A stretch of DNA of 64,000 nucleotides, taken from Margaritispora aquatica (Eukaryota > Ascomycota > Leotiomycetes > Helotiales > Discinellaceae). The first letter of the stretch is position 1. Each line of letters opens with the position of its first letter. Below, piece after piece: positions 46,317 to 60,018 of the stretch. The stretch lies in contig VJWN01000020.1 in assembly GCA_007644065.1 (NCBI GenBank), positions 301,874-365,873 on the forward strand, written 5' to 3'. The notes under the pieces are model-generated. The model saw only the letters and a list, made by a program, of their open reading frames with translations, did not search any database and was not told the DNA's origin. The translations under genes were made by a program, and so were the position numbers.

Positions 46317-47742
46317 AGTATTAGCGACTTTGCTCGGCTACAGAGCTCTCTCCTGGATATGCTCTGGTGAGGGTTGGATGGATATCTGTTTGAATGGAGT
46401 ACAAATTTTCCCAGAATTTTTCGGCGTTGGAAGGATAGGATGGCGTTTAGTATATCTCGGCGGGGACAGAGAACTCTCCCAGAAACTTCTACGACATTAC
46501 CATTACGACGGGGCTTGTTATGAATCAGAATTTCCTTTTTTTTTGTGGTGGAACGACGTATTTACGCTTTCACGAGACTATGAAAATGATCCGAAGACTC
46601 GAATTCGGTATTCGAAAAAATTAATTCATACGACTAGGTGTTATGATGATGGAACATTGCAGCACTACACTTGTTTTACAAGTCTGTGAAGAAGAGAACA
46701 TCATCCTGTGTGTCAGTTATCATTTTGGGGACAGGGAGACTCTTCGGGAATCTTTGCTTGTTTTAGCTACCCATATTGCGTTTGCTATTAGCTTAACCAG
46801 ATTTTGGTTGCTGTGTATGGAATATTGATATCGAGATGGGCCTGATGATGGCGCCCAAGGGGGGGCGGGGGTAGAGAGAGAGAGAGATGTTTAGGCATGG
46901 CATGATGTGGTGTGGGGTGACGAGTTAGAGAGGATGAGTGGAAAATGATGTAGATACCTACCTAGATAAATCAGATCCTTAAGAGACTGACTGGCTTGGG
47001 TGTGTGTGTGTATGAGCGAGCACCTTGCTTGGAAGCTTGAGGCGAGGGGAAGAAATGAAAAAAAATCACGAACAATCTGAAGTTTACCTGCTGATTTTTG
47101 TGTGACTCTGCATGGCAAGTGCCATGATATCTCATTTTTGGGGCGAGCCATGCCTCTGCTAGGTGCTTGTGCAGGGCAGGCATTGATGGCATGGGCTGTC
47201 AGGGTGTGAATGGTACGATGTTCATCCCATCTATTAGAGTTCTCGACAGTCTAAATAGGTAGTCTCTCAAAACCTTATTTGGTTGATTGGTTCATGCATC
47301 CTCAGGTACCTCAGTCCTTCTACTCTCTCTTTCTTGCTTTCTTTCTTTCTTTCTCAAGCTCTTCTCCTGTTTTGCTGCTCTGCTGCTCTGCACTCTCCTC
47401 GATGGATATTGTTACTTCACTTCAAACCTGTTGCCATTAGGCACACACACATCAAGCATCGATGTGACTGATTCTGCTTTCCGCAGTTTGAGGATCAGAG
47501 TTTCTAAACTCAATGGACGGGCCTCTTGATCGGATCAGCTCAGCTCAACTCAAAGCAATATATTGAAAGCAGGTGCTGGAGATCTCATTTCCGCCTATCC
47601 GTTCCGTGCGAGACTTCAAACTCTATGTTTGAGTGCAATTTGTTGTGCAATGAGTTTATATACAGAGATGCTATCGCGCTTCTGCGAGGGACGTTACCTT
47701 ACCTGTTTTGTCTTGCCGTGAGCACTTGCTCCATTCGTCAAA
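46317..47742. other. intergenic region, about 1.4 kb
   Basis: It holds the wee1 3' region and the promoter of the secreted peptidase gene. A G-rich run and an AG dinucleotide run lie at about 46860-46890, and a CTTT-type pyrimidine stretch near 47330-47350. I see no gene here. Confidence 0.55.
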
Positions 47743-49509
47743 ATGCCTCACTTACTTTCAACCACGACGCTCATTCTCGCACTCACAACAGCCATCATCT
47801 CAACCACCACAGCCCAACTTTCAGCCTGGACAACATGCGACGCGAATCCCGCACTCGAATGCGCAACCCTCTCCGTGCCCCTCGAATGGGCCAGTACCTC
47901 CTCATCCACCGCCCGTGCCAGCATAGCACTCACCCGCTACCCCGCCACCGTGGCCGCCTCCCAGCGTCTCGGCTCCCTGCTCATCAACCCGGGCGGTCCC
48001 GGCGCGTCCGGCGTGCTCTTCGTTCAGAATCCCGGCACGGCAGCCTCGCTGTCCCTCCTCTCCGGTGGGCGCTACGATATCATCGGTTTTGATCCACGGG
48101 GTGTTGGGGCGAGCGAGCCGCTGTTGACGTGTTTCGGGGATGTGGGGACCGAGTGGGATTTCGATTCGGGGTTTCCGGCGGCGCCGAATCTGTGGGCGGG
48201 GACTTTTGCGAATGCGAGTTTTGATGCGCAGATTGAGGAGGAGGTCACGGTATTTGATGGCAGAGTGAAGGAATTGGCGGACGCTTGTGCGGCACAGGCA
48301 AGCGAGGCGTTGTATACGTCTACGACGGCATATGTGGCACGCGATATGCGTGCCATTGTAGACGCTCTTGAGCGCTCGGATGGGAAGTTGAATTATTGGG
48401 CTTTCTCGTATGGGACGATCCACCTTGTGGAATTCATTCAGCTGTTTCCTGAACGAGTGGGGAGGGTGATTGCTGATGGCGTGTTTGATGCGGAGGATAA
48501 TGTGGGGAGGTATGAGGGGCAGTTTGTTAATGATCAGGTTAGCGTTAGGGGGTGTATGGAGGACTTTGTCACGATGTGCGGGAGTGCTGGCGAGGAGAAG
48601 TGTGCGTTCGCGACAGCGCCTGAAGGGTTGGGTTCGCAATCAGGACTAATGGAGAGACTGGATTCCATCCTCGAAGATCTCTACCTCAACCCCATCGCCC
48701 TCTCCCCAGCCTTCAACATCACCCTCGACACGCTCTCCCCAACCCTCTGGTCGCTCCTCCGCCTCCCACCCACCTGGTCCTACCTCGCCCGCATCCTCGC
48801 CGGCCTCGAGCACCGCAACGCCACGGTCCTCACCTCCTTCCTCACCACCATCGCCGCCACGCCCGAGCCGGCAAACCGTTCGGCCCCCGCGACAGGCACG
48901 CTGAATGCGTGGCCGCTGCAATGCGTCGATAATGCGCCGTCTGCGGACCTCACCGTCGCACAGATCATCGACCTCACGGAAGCTGTTTCGCTGGAACAAG
49001 ACACTCCGCTCCTGAGTGCGGATCTCACGCCACTGAGTTTCTGTCGCCATTTTCCCACCCGCCGCCCGCTGGTGCAGAATCTGGGCATCTCGAAAATCGC
49101 ACAGACGGACGCGCTTCTCGCAGCATGTAATACGAGCGTGCTGATTCTCAACCCGGAACATGATCCCGTTACGCCGCTGGAGAGCGCGAGGCGCTTGAGG
49201 AGTTGGCTGGGAAAGAGTTCGAGGCTGCTCGTCAGAGGTGGAGGTGGACATACGAGTGTTTCTCTCGTGTCGCTTGGGACGGCGAAGGCGATCCTTGGGT
49301 TTTTGGTTGATGGGACCCTGCCCGTGGATGGAGAGGTCGTTGAGAGTCAGCAGGATGTGTTTCCTGTTGGTGGTGGGGAGGGATTTGTAGAGGGGAGTGC
49401 GACGTTTGTGGGTAGGGAGGGTGCTGGGAATGAGACGGTGTGGAGTGAGGAGGATAAAGGGTTGATGGATGCGGTTTATGGTGTCTTTTTGGGGTTTTTG
49501 GGCGTGTGA
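47743..49509 (+). CDS. secreted S33-family peptidase / TAP-like alpha/beta hydrolase
   Basis: This is an intronless 588-residue protein. It has a signal peptide (MPHLLSTTTLILALTTAIISTTTA), then the start pattern of tripeptidyl-aminopeptidase-like hydrolases (ECATLSVPLEW). The oxyanion motif NPGGPGASG and the strand GFDPRGVGASEPL follow. The nucleophile elbow is AFSYGT with Ser222; Asp474 lies in LNPEHDPVTPL and His503 in GGGGHTSV, completing the triad within a C-terminal TAP-like domain. The family cleaves short peptides or N-terminal residues, and in fungi these are extracellular. The elbow has Ala where most relatives have Gly two residues before the Ser. Several N-glycosylation sequons are present (e.g. 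NAS, NIT, NAT, NRS). Codon use is noticeably more GC-rich than in the neighbours. Confidence 0.88.
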   Translation: MPHLLSTTTLILALTTAIISTTTAQLSAWTTCDANPALECATLSVPLEWASTSSSTARASIALTRYPATVAASQRLGSLLINPGGPGASGVLFVQNPGTAASLSLLSGGRYDIIGFDPRGVGASEPLLTCFGDVGTEWDFDSGFPAAPNLWAGTFANASFDAQIEEEVTVFDGRVKELADACAAQASEALYTSTTAYVARDMRAIVDALERSDGKLNYWAFSYGTIHLVEFIQLFPERVGRVIADGVFDAEDNVGRYEGQFVNDQVSVRGCMEDFVTMCGSAGEEKCAFATAPEGLGSQSGLMERLDSILEDLYLNPIALSPAFNITLDTLSPTLWSLLRLPPTWSYLARILAGLEHRNATVLTSFLTTIAATPEPANRSAPATGTLNAWPLQCVDNAPSADLTVAQIIDLTEAVSLEQDTPLLSADLTPLSFCRHFPTRRPLVQNLGISKIAQTDALLAACNTSVLILNPEHDPVTPLESARRLRSWLGKSSRLLVRGGGGHTSVSLVSLGTAKAILGFLVDGTLPVDGEVVESQQDVFPVGGGEGFVEGSATFVGREGAGNETVWSEEDKGLMDAVYGVFLGFLGV

Positions 49510-51552
<2,043 letters not shown>

Positions 51553-52325
51553 TCGATCGATTTATTGAGCGAGGAGAGCTAGCGAGTGAGTGAGTGAGTG
51601 AGGGATGCAAGGAGGGATTTTGTCCCCTTGGCGTTCAATTGGGAGCAAAGGCGTTCTTGGTGGGTGGAAGTGAAGGAGGGAGGGTGTTTTTGAGGCGTTT
51701 ACCAAGGTGTCGTCAATATGGCGTGGGTGGGTGCATTTTGGGAGGGAGGTGTTTCATGGCGTGTTCGGTACGTATGCGTGTTGGTGTGAGATCTAAAAGT
51801 GCTGTCCGATCTGATCTGAATCTGGCTGGCGTCGAAATGGTGCAAGGGGAAAAGGAAGAAGAAGAAAGATAGATAGATGCTTGAGCTATCTGCGACGTAG
51901 GCAATACTCACCTACATACGAGATCACGAATCTATGCACTTCCGCGAGCTGGTTTAAACGAAGCTGCTTCTCACCTTGGTGCAGCTTATTTTATGTCGTG
52001 ATGCATGCTGCTAGGTAGTAGGTAGGTTGTACGGAGTGGGAAGAGGCACGACTCGCTTATTCATGAAGGGTGAAAAGGTGTGATATTTGCATGTCTATTT
52101 CTTCATGCAAAATGCAGGTGCCTACCTACCTATGTACTCGTCATCATTCATCTGTCGTTCAAATTCACAATTCTCAAGTATGTATGCTGCGCATGCATCC
52201 CAAACACCTACAACGCCAACCAAGGTATCTCCCTTACACGCATACACGCCAAACGAACACCTAACCGATGACCCACAGCCTCATTCCAATTCAAAACAAG
52301 TAAGTCAATGTAAAAGACAAACAAC
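51553..52325. other. intergenic region, about 770 bp, between convergent genes
   Basis: It contains the 3' ends of dim1 and GCP3. A short (GAGT)n run lies at about 51584-51601, and GATA and CTAC tetranucleotides occur further on. No gene or RNA was recognised. Confidence 0.5.
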
Positions 52326-55089
52326 TCAAGCCCTAGTCGAACCCCTCCCATTCCCATCAACAGGCAAACCCCTTCCCACAGGCCTTGCAGGCTTTTTCCT
52401 AACCGGCTGATAGACATCATTGAAATTCATGACCACGCCCAAGAAGCGCATATCGACATCAGGTTGATACGCCAAATCGCCCAGTAACAAGCAGACTCTC
52501 GTCTTGAAGTGCGCTCCTAGCGCTTGCAAGCGCTCCTGCAGCACAGGGAATTCATCCACGATGCTGTCGTCGAGGACGCCCGCGGGAGTGGAGTCGACGA
52601 GTTGGCGAGGACCCCGACGTGTGGTTGTGGGGGTGTTAATGGGGTCTTCGTCTTCGCGGCGCGGCCGTGAGGTGTTGTTCATTGTTGTGCCTTGACGCTT
52701 GGTGAAGTCTGCTACAGACCAGGAGTAGAGACCATCGACTGCATCTCTGTAGCCGAGCATTATCCGTAAGATTTCGCCGAGTTGGACCATGAACGTATTC
52801 TCATCTATCTCACCATTGTACTTCTTTTTCGCACCAAGTAAACCCTTGTGTGTGATTGCGTTCAGGTACTTGGTGTGTGCTTTGATGAGGTCATCAAGTG
52901 TGCAGCCTTCCTTATGGATGGCCAGCTGGAGCTCGTCCCAAGAGCTTTCGATCACTTCGAAGAGGATGTAATATTGGAGTTGGCTGACGAAATGTATCAT
53001 TTCCGAAAGGACGCCGCGTGTGAGTTTCCAGGCATGGGCGACTGTAGCATCTTCACCTTGAAGGACGCCTCGAGAGCCTGTCATGCACTTCCGCCAAGTG
53101 GATGAGAGTGCAAACTCGACTCGCTTAATTCGCCACAGGAAGTTGAAGACCTTCAGGTATTGGCGATTACCCCATTCAGTTACCACAACGTCGACTGGGG
53201 CGTCGATTTTGTACTCTAGGGTGAAGCAATCCCAGCCGATATCACCATGTGATAATTGAAGCATACGAGCATCGAGTCTCCGTAATACTTCAGGAGAATC
53301 GTACTGTGCATTAGATCCACGAATAGCATGTTCGAGCTGTGCTGTCAAGGTGTGTCTATATTGTGCACCAGCTGGCCGGTCGAGATTTGACGAAAGTGAC
53401 TCCATGAGAAGAGCAATGAAATCGCCCTGGCCCAACAGGATATAGTTCTTGAGCGCCTTGAGATGATCAAAGAGATGGAATTTCTCTGCCATCAAGTGGA
53501 TAAGACGAGCCATAGTGGTCTTGTACGCCTCGTCGATCCATGTTTCTAATGTAGCTGTGTCCCCATATCGAAGTTCTTTTGAAGCAGCTTTCGAGTACTC
53601 CTCAACCCATTGAGAATCACCACAGCCATATCGGATGAAGTTGAGAGACTTCCCAATGAGAAATACTTTCTGAGCAAAGTCTGACGTTATGATACTTGGA
53701 ACCATGTCATCATTCAACTTGTACTTGTCCTCCCAAACACTACTTGCACCCCCTCTATTTCTTCCATCAAGACTTTCACTGACGGCATTTGGATCCTGCT
53801 CGGAGACAAAAAACTCATGGTATGGATCAGATAATTCCCCATCGTATATCCAGTGCCGTAGCATGTCATAAAATGGTCGGGTGACATGGACAAGCAAGCG
53901 TTCAGCAAAAGCTCCAACCATTGGATCACCGTGAGATGTGGAAAAGCCATGAATTAGCGATATTAGCTGACCTCCTTTCTTACTCTTTGACTCTTCGCTG
54001 ATTAGACTCATCAAGCGCAATCCCATGGTCGGCTCGCGAGTCCACACCACGCATCTCTTGAGTGTTACTCCTGCTTTCCCAATGCCACCTCTAGGCTGAG
54101 TTTCATCGAGAGATAGAAGAGCACGTCGGATCTGGCCCTCCAATGTTGCAACCACACCGAGATATGATCGAAGTTCACTTCCAATTGCAGCTCTCAAACT
54201 TTGTCCAAGCAGCCCCCCACCAGGTGACTGGATGAAAGAAGCTAAGCCCTTGTATAATAGCGATGGCTCGGCAAGAGTATGTAAAATTGAAATGATCGGT
54301 ACTGGGAGTGTGGTTGGAAGCTTCAGAGTCGTAGTGGAGGAAAACGGTATATTGGTGGAGGATAGTCCTTGCAAAGTGAATGGTAAATCTCTTAGTAGAG
54401 CAGTTTCTGGTGGGTTAATATCGATATAGTTCTCCGCCAACAAAGCTGTTTTTAATGCTACGCCCTCGCGCTGCACAGAGGCAGGCTGCACAAATGCTTG
54501 CTCTTCCTCCTTCCTGTCCCTCTGTCCACCTTCACGTGTAGGTATTTTTTTCAAACCCTCTGGCGCAAATGCTTCGGCAAACGCAGTTCCATCACGCTGA
54601 GCTGAGAAATCCGGAATTCTGGGTATTTGTTCCTCCCTCGGTCTGCTTGTACGTTTTACTGGACTTTTGAAAGGACTTGTCAACACTGGCAGAGTCCTCT
54701 CTTGCTGGTCACTTAGTTGGTATAGAAAGTACAGCACCGCCCATTTTTGTGAGATAACCGGAATCGTAAGCAGTCTGCTGTAAAGATTCGTGAACCTTAG
54801 GGCCTTCTCTGGACTGTCGTTTGTTTGAATCAGTCTTTTCTTGATCAGATCTGATGCTTGGTTGACATCTGCGACCACCGCAGGGCTTTTCGAACTGAAG
54901 GACCGCAGTTAGCTATTTGCGATTAAAAATGTACATATAGTCTTACCTTTCTAGAACTTCCCGTACAAAATCCACAGCATTCAACTCTCGCTCTTCTTGG
55001 GAAGCCGGATCTTCCCCAGGAATCTCTACCAACAATCTTCGCACCAGAGACTCGATCCCGCTATTGATTCGATGATTCCTGGAAGACAT
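52326..55089 (-). CDS. spc98: gamma-tubulin complex component 3 (Spc98/Alp6)
   Basis: Two exons (55089-54947 and 54894-52326; 52-bp intron) give 903 residues. GCP3 is a core subunit of the gamma-tubulin small complex that nucleates microtubules at spindle pole bodies. The N-terminus (INSGIESLVRRLLVEIP ... FTNLYSRLLTIPVISQKWAVLYFLYQL) resembles the GCP3 subfamily rather than GCP2. The grip1 region begins at the DLPFTLQGLSSTNIPF segment, with GGGLLGQSLRAAIGSELRSYLGVVATLE characteristic of GCP3. The C-terminal grip2 region (MESLSSNLDRPAGAQYRHTL to IMLGYRDAVDGLYSW) would contact gamma-tubulin. The tail (RPVGRGLPVDGNGRGSTRA) is basic and flexible. The first exon was found by joining E|SSKSPAVV across a GTAAGA...CAG intron and starts at a good ATG. 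It shares a short divergent promoter with the SAGA gene. Confidence 0.93.
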
Positions 55090-55437
55090 GTTATCATCGT
55101 TGCGACGAATTAAATCAAGTGGACCTCAAATATTCTCAATTTGTGAAGTTCTGTTGATTGCTATGATCCCAATCGCTGGGGGCGCGTGTGGGTAAACGCG
55201 ACCAGGAACAAGCAACACCACAAATGACTGCGGGCCGAACTCCAGCCCGAGATCCTTGAACGTCACCATCGCATTTGCACCAAAAAGGACAATTTCGAAC
55301 CATCGACCGCGACTTCAACGTACCTTTAATCATCTTGAGATTCCGTCGCTAGACTTGTCTGGCTGGAGTCATCTCATGGGCAATTAAATAATACCTCAGT
55401 CGCGCTTCTATGGTCGCTGCGGGCGCGACTCTTCGAG
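55090..55437. promoter_or_regulatory. 348-bp divergent promoter of GCP3 and ADA1 genes
   Basis: The start codons of the two genes face away from each other across this interval, so both core promoters must lie here. It is GC-richer in the middle (near 55175-55200, ggggcgcgtgtggg). No TATA box is obvious. Confidence 0.6.
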
Positions 55438-56975
55438 ATGCCTGACATCGATCCAGCGGCGTTGAGCCGCCCTTTGATATCGACAACTCCTATATTACCT
55501 CCAAAGACAATAAGTTCCTCAGGGTCAATTGTGCCAAAGGCCTTGAAAATCAGCCATGTGCCACCTCGAATCGACCTGGAGCCCCTCTATACGGCACTCA
55601 AAAGTGCCATAGGGGAGCACTGGGCTGTATACAAAGCCTCGATTGGTCTCTTTGTCATGGGTCAGTATATGCCTATCCTGAACCTATTTTGATTGATTTG
55701 CGCACGTATTTGAGGCTTTAGATGCAGTAAATCTAACTCTTCTTTCATTAGGCCAGCTGAACCAGTCCGAATTATCAGCACAAATCGATAGTTTTCTTAT
55801 TACTCCAACAGGTGAAATAGAACATCTCCATAATCAATTGATTGCTGCAATCTATGCAAATGTCACACGAGAAATGCCTGACCATGGCGTCGCCAGTTGG
55901 GTCAGTGCAAATGATAAGCCGACAACGGGTGTTGGCAGTAAACCAGTTAGTGGAGATGCCGCAGAACAGAGACTCAAGACAGAGGTTATGGCGTTACCAA
56001 GTAGGGATCGCAGGAGGATAAAAGATCTAACTCTGAACGAGGTATTAAATCTCATCACAGATGGGCTCTGGGATATGCTTACGAGTATTTAGTTTGAACC
56101 GCCCAATGCCTACCCGAATCCGTATGATGATTCTCGACGGCCTAGAACTCTTAAGCCTGTGGATCTGGCACCTGCGAGTGCTGGTGGACTTCTCCTCAAG
56201 ACAAGTGAGACTCCGCATCTTCTTATTTTCGTAGCCAAAACTAACAGATATTTTAGATACTGATCTCGAGGCAAGGAAAAAGTACAACTTACCGTTAGCC
56301 TCAGAGACTGGGGAATTTCCAGATGTGTCAACGATTGAACCCCGGCTGGGTCCAATGTGTCATGAAACTGGACTCAATACTCACTCGCCGGACGCAGCCC
56401 AGTTCATGTCGGTTGCTACAGAGACCTTCATCAAGGAGATGCTCTCATCTATATTCAGCAAGACTCGAACTAATGGACCTGGCATTAGTGGGAGCGCCGG
56501 CACAGGCGGAGGTGCTTCTTGGGTACAGACTCACAGATATAAGACCCAATTAGAGAAAGAGGAGGAAGCGGCACTTCGGAACGAAATTCTCAGAGACAAA
56601 TCTGGCCTACTACCAATCGAAGCAAAAGCAGCAAGTGAACGTGGTCCTTTGAGCATGGCTGATGTACGTACCGCTCTCGAGATTGGTGATTGTTACCTAG
56701 GGCAAATGCAACCTGTGGTCCATCAAGTTTTCTTCAATTACCGAGAAGGGGAAGTTGAAGAATGGGACGAGCATGCTTACGTTGGGAACTACGTTCCCAC
56801 CCAACAAGAGGCGTCAAACATGGACATCGAAATGGGTGGCACGCAAGTTATCAATGGCATCAATGGCCATGCCTCCGACCTCGAAGGAGATGACCTAGGC
56901 TGGGAAGGTGCTGAGGCTGAGGACATGTTCGCATTGGACAACCTGCTGGACTCCTGCCTCGCTATTGGGTCATAG
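55438..56975 (+). CDS. hfi1: SAGA complex subunit Ada1 (Hfi1/TADA1)
   Basis: Four exons (55438-55660, 55752-56041, 56093-56204, 56257-56975) give 447 residues. Ada1 is a structural subunit of the SAGA coactivator, pairing a histone-fold segment with Taf12. Typical features are the N-terminal [35 protein letters not shown] (split into two by intron 1), the IDSFLIT segment, the [16 protein letters not shown] helix, and the later block [34 protein letters not shown] that carries the histone-fold-like part. The C-terminus is acidic. Intron 1 has an unusual GTCAGT donor and intron 2 has GTATTA; both are forced by in-frame stops and by family continuity. The gene is divergent from GCP3. Confidence 0.9.
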
Positions 56976-57570
56976 AATCTCGCACGTTGTAGATATGATG
57001 TTCGGAGCATGAACGGTTCGGCGTTTTGAGGATTTGGAGTTACATAAGCATTGTTAGGCAGGGTCAGCCGTGTATATTCAGGATATCGCATGGTCAGCAG
57101 GCGTTTTTGCGGCGAAGAAATCTGTAACTGGAAGATACCCCGGTGGCAAATTGATAGGTTGCCGTTATTATACATATCAACTGAACACAACAAAATAGAA
57201 TCGGTTCGAAATGTTTATTATGCTCTTAACCTGAATTATTTTGCATCTCCAGTACTTCCTAATCACGCAAACATTGTGGGATTTATAATAAATGAGTTCA
57301 ATTGGGTTTCATCTCTCGATTCCGCTCAACTATTTACCTAACATTCAAATATTATAAGAAAGTAATGTTACTTTTTTACCTCATTGGGTAATAAGCTCTG
57401 TGCCAGCATTGTCAAGCGGGGTTGCCAAGCCCAGCCTCGCCCCTCTTCGCCAGCCCTGCAGATCCACGTTTTAGGACAACAACGGCGGTTTATTTACAGT
57501 TCCAAGTCTCTTCTTTCCAGTATCCAGTGACGCATTAAAAAGTTCTGACCGCGCAATTACGCATTCCAGC
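56976..57570. other. intergenic region, about 600 bp
   Basis: This is the 3' region of the SAGA gene and the promoter of aip1. The stretch near 57180-57380 is AT-rich. No further feature was recognised. Confidence 0.5.
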
Positions 57571-59498
57571 ATGTCGATTTCAATCAATAAAATCCTCGCA
57601 GCCTCTCCTAACACTGAGCGTGGGCGTCCAACACAGCTCTCGACCGATCCTAAAGGAGAGCGCATAGCCTACGCTGTAAGTGAAGCTATCAGCAATAGTT
57701 ATGGAAATTTACTGAGCTCTGGATAGTCTGGTAAATCAGTATTTTTAAGGAACATAGACGACCCATCTTTGAGTAAACAATACACTACACATATTGCACA
57801 AACTACAGTTGCCAGGTTCTCTCCTTCTGGATATTACATTGCTTCTGGCGATGTTTCGGGTGCAGTCAAAGTCTGGGACGCTGTGGAGGGAGTGAACACC
57901 AAAGGTGAGTTGCAAAATGCACAGACGATGTCCACCTACTAACATGAAAGCTAGGCGAGTATCACATTATCTCTGGAAGAATAAACGATATAGCTTGGGA
58001 TGGAGACTCGCAGCGCATCATCGCTGTGGGCGATGGAAGAGAGAAGTTTGGAGCATGCATAACTGCGGACAGTGGAAATTCTGTTGGAGAAATCAGCGGC
58101 CACTCCTCGATCATCAATACCGTTTCTATTCGCCAACAACGCCCGATCAAAGCAGCTACTGGTGCAGATGACAGCAGTTTAGTGTTCTTCAACGGAGTTC
58201 CATTCAAATTTGGTACGAGAGCGGCAACACATAAGGGATATGTATACGGAGTTGGCTTTTCGCCCGATGGAAGCCATCTTGTCAGTGTAGGTGCAGACCG
58301 AAAGATTCAGCTCTACGATGGAAAGACTGGGGAAGTGAAAGCAGCAATTGGTGAGGGAGAACATAAAGGGAGCATCTTCGCCGTTTCTTGGGCAAGAGAT
58401 TCTAAGCGATTTGTCACATCTAGTGCCGATCAGACTGTGAAGATTTGGGATGTGGAGGCTGGCAAAGCAGTTCAAACCTGGAGATTTGGAGGTGAAGGCA
58501 ATGTGAGTATACCAGATCACCAAGTTGGAGTTGTATGGCCCGCTGGAAGAAGTGATGGTATGGTGGTCAGTTTGAACCTAGCTGGTGATCTTAACTACTT
58601 GGTCGAGGGAAGTCAGAAACCTACCAAGGTGGTACAAGGGCACAACAAGAACATCACAGCACTTGGCTCAAGTTCGGATGGTGGAAACCAAACTTTCTGG
58701 ACAGGAAGTTTTGATGGCAGGGTCTGTTCATGGGATGTAGGCACTGGGACTGCTTCTGTTGTCGAGGGTGAGACGCATAAAAGCCAGGTCGCTGGGTTTG
58801 CAACCTCATCTAGTAGAGCATACAGTGTTGGTTGGGATGACACACTACGCATTGCTGATATCTCTGGCAATACGTTCCTTGGAGAGACTTCGAAGCTTTC
58901 AGCTCAACCCAAAGGCGTTGCAGTGGCGGGTGATCAGTTGTTCGTGGCAACGATGTCTGGGATAGATATCTTTAGCAAGGATAAGCTTGTTGGAGGCTTA
59001 CCAACTAAGGATTACACACCAACAGCCATTGCAGCATCTAAATCATTTGTTGCTGTTGGAGACGATAGGAATGTCACACATATCTACAGCATAGATGGAA
59101 GCAGCAAGCTATCACCAACAGAGAAGCTCACCAATTCTAGCGCCCAAATCACAGCATTGTCTTTCTCCAAAGATGGAGCACTTCTTGCCGTAGGCAACTC
59201 ATCTGGCAAGATCTGTGTTTATGACGCCAGCTCATGGGATATCAAAACTGATCGTTGGTCTGCACACACCGCAAGAGTCACAAGCATTGCCTGGAATTCC
59301 GAGGGAACTCACGCTGTTAGTGGTGCTCTGGATACGCATATTTTTGTATGGAGTCTGGCGAAACCTGGAAGTCGAATCAAAGCTGCGAATGCGCATAAGG
59401 ATGGAGTTAACGGTGTCATGTGGGTGGATGACGGCAAGAAAGTAGCCAGTGTTGGTGTTGATGCGGCTTTGAAGATTTGGGATGTGTCAGGTCTATAG
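57571..59498 (+). CDS. aip1: actin-interacting protein 1 (Aip1), WD40 protein
   Basis: Three exons (57571-57675, 57727-57904, 57955-59498) give 608 residues, the normal size for Aip1. Aip1 binds cofilin-decorated actin filaments and speeds their disassembly in cortical patches and cytokinetic structures. Two seven-bladed WD40 propellers are expected and the repeat ends are easy to see: KVWDAVEG, KIQLYDGKTG, VKIWDVEAG, GRVCSWDVGTG, KICVYDASSW, HIFVWSLAKPG and LKIWDVSGL at the very end. The N-terminus ILAASPNTERGRPTQLSTDPKGERIAYASGKSVFLRNID is classic for the family, with the first intron falling within it. Neighbouring genes are unrelated in pathway, so no operon-like meaning is implied. Confidence 0.95.
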
Positions 59499-60018
59499 AT
59501 AGCGAGCGTGTGATCAGGTCAATGCATCTTATGATGCTCATGAATCATTTGCACATCTGGAATTGCTTGCCATAAAGAAATGTCTACTGTCTGTGATCAT
59601 ATTTGAACGAATGGATTTCGACGGGCTTAAGTAATATCCGAGACATTGAAGTTGGTAATATTGGCCAGTTTAATAAAGGGTGTCCCCTGAATGGGCTTGG
59701 TCGCTACACATTTGGAATGTGTTACCCCAGTGTTGTCTTCAAGAGCAAAAGCAAAAGAAACACAACTAAGTGATACAAGTAGAGGGGTCAAAATGTCATA
59801 TAGAACGGAAATAGGGTGCCGTATCACAGGGGTTCGCCAAAGAAATACAGGCCAGGATGTTGGAATCTGGGGAAGCTCCAAAAGCTTGGAAGCTTGGAAG
59901 CTTGGATGTTTCCCTGGCCGAGTGGCTGCGTTGGAGAATAAACTTCGAGGCTCTCCACTCAATCCCGTCTCGAGTCTTCAACAACTCGACAATACCTAAA
60001 TAAAACAAAAATGCGAAA
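59499..60018. other. intergenic region, about 520 bp, with a short AGCTTGGA repeat
   Basis: The region holds the aip1 terminator and the promoter of the membrane-protein gene. Three perfect AGCTTGGA units stand at 59883-59906. A 111-codon minus-strand frame (59627-59962) contains a hydrophobic stretch but has no support as a gene. Confidence 0.5.

Noticed and set aside
47902..49251. Minus-strand frames of 245 and 201 codons
   Set aside because: Antisense shadows of the GC-rich peptidase gene; Arg-rich nonsense composition.
59914..59950. tRNA-like D-arm string ggccgagtggctgcg
   Set aside because: No acceptor stem, anticodon arm or T-arm can be folded around it.
59627..59962. 111-codon minus-strand frame with a signal-peptide-like hydrophobic stretch
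   Set aside because: No suitable Met precedes the hydrophobic part, the length fits no family and it lies in a promoter/terminator spacer.
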